Source: Dissophora ornata
Lineage: Eukaryota > Mortierellomycota > Mortierellomycetes > Mortierellales > Mortierellaceae
Length of the DNA: 30,794 nucleotides
Reading direction: 5' to 3'
NCBI GenBank assembly: GCA_025201705.1
Contig: MU616851.1
Coordinates: 1-30,794, forward strand
Every line of letters starts with the position of its first letter. The stretch's first letter is position 1. The notes under the pieces were generated by a model that did no database searches, was not told the origin of the DNA, and saw nothing but the letters and a program-made list of their open reading frames with translations. The translations under genes were made by a program, and so were the position numbers. Shown here piece by piece: positions 30,018-30,794 of the stretch.

Positions 30018-30794
30018 ATGGCAGCTACCACTTTTACCCTTCCCATCCCCACCCAGGCCAGCAACGATGTTCTCGGCCAGGCCGCAACATCCACAGACTC
30101 GACCTTCAAGGTGCTCTACTTTGGTGTCCACGGTCGCGGTGAATTGACCCGATATATCCTTGCCGCTGCCGACGCCAAATGGGAGGAGCTCCCTCTTGTA
30201 AGTCCTTGACCCTGCAACTCTGATCAGTATCCTGTCTGCATTTTTTTTTATTCGCATGGCACGTATCACACAATTAACCCATCAATCCTTAATCCAACAG
30301 GACTGGCCAACTCAAAAGTCACAGATGCCCTTCCGTGTCCTTCCCGTCGTCTGGGAGTACACCAAGGACGGCACTATTCTTGAGCTTGCCGAGGCTCAGG
30401 CGATTGAGCGCTACCTCTCCAAGAAGTTTCACTTCTATGGCAAGAATGAATGGGAAAGCCACAAGGTCGAGCAGTTCTTCACCTCGACCGATACCGCATC
30501 CAACACGTTCACTACCAAGGTCATCAGTGCATCCCCTGATGCCCGTGTTGCTAACGCCAACGAGTACTACAAAGATACGCTGAGCAAGTTTATTGAAGTG
30601 CACGAGGAACACCTGAAGAAGAACGGATCGAACGGACATTACGTTGGAAACTCGAACACATTGGCGGATCTCAAGACTACATTGTTCATCGATCGTGTGC
30701 TTTTCTTCGCTCCCAAGGGTGCGGACGAGGTGCCAATCTCGGCTGAGAAGACTCCCAACCTCTGGAAGCTCCGCGAGACTGTCAACAGCACCCC
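30018..30794 (+). CDS. Glutathione S-transferase, partial (runs off window)
   Basis: Detoxification enzyme that joins glutathione to electrophiles, or a related GST-fold protein. Exon 1 is 30018-30197 (60 codons, phase 0). Exon 2 starts at 30301 after AACAG and is still open at the window end, so the C-terminus is missing. An N-terminal extension of about 29 residues precedes the thioredoxin-like domain: FKVLYFGVHGRGELTRYILA, where the usual catalytic Tyr is within the LYFG strand, and FRVLPVVWEY with the cis-Pro loop. ILELAEAQAIERYLSKKF is the glutathione-binding Glu/Ser-type segment, with EAQAI in place of the common ES.AI. A helical C-terminal domain follows (FTSTDTASNTF, HYVGNSNTLADLKTTLFIDR). 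The layout is sigma/alpha-like, but the class is not certain. A TATA box lies upstream, unlike its neighbours. Confidence 0.9.

Overview
The window looks like nuclear DNA of an early-diverging filamentous fungus; a Mortierellomycota/Mucoromycota-type genome is my best guess. The reasons: short spliceosomal introns (mostly 80-200 nt) with GTAAGT/GTATGT-like donors and CTAAC/CTGAC-like branch points, compact gene spacing, fungal families (ATG27, STF2-like), and also families that budding yeast has lost or reduced (full BRPF architecture, FAM32A, USP16-type protease). The taxon is inference. Gene models were built by hand from reading frames, splice signals and family motifs; where exon phases close and the summed length divides by three I say so.

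Layout. 103-3071 (-): a decayed multi-exon gene with C2H2 fingers and Cys/His nuclease-like motifs, carrying a stop and frame breaks. 3857-10023 (+): an 11-exon BRPF/NTO1-type chromatin scaffold (C2H2, EPL-like, PHD-knuckle-PHD, bromodomain, PWWP; 1681 aa). It converges on ORC2 (10102-11859, -). 12771-13178 (+): ribosomal protein eL39 (51 aa), converging on ATG27 (13418-15068, -; 291 aa). ATG27 shares a 278-bp divergent promoter region with an F-box/WD40 gene (15347-17445, +), which converges on a Thr-rich, His-rich single-pass membrane protein (17726-19741, -). 21016-24157 (+): USP16-like deubiquitinase (881 aa). 24548-25524 (+): STF2-like small hydrophilic protein (110 aa), tail to tail with FAM32A (25935-26684, -; 107 aa). 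FAM32A is divergent from an acidic/basic C2H2 protein (26909-27805, +). 28182-29430 (+): short-chain dehydrogenase (261 aa). 30018-window end (+): glutathione S-transferase, cut by the window edge.

There is no operon logic. Several products act in the nucleus: the BRPF scaffold (histone acetylation), ORC2 (replication origins), the USP16-like enzyme (histone or ribosome deubiquitination) and FAM32A (splicing). The most unusual structure is in ATG27 intron 1. It holds two degenerate copies of part of ATG27 exon 2, one in sense and one inverted, so the pre-mRNA carries both an inverted repeat and a segment antisense to its own coding exon. I see no CRISPR, prophage, insertion sequence, rRNA or tRNA.
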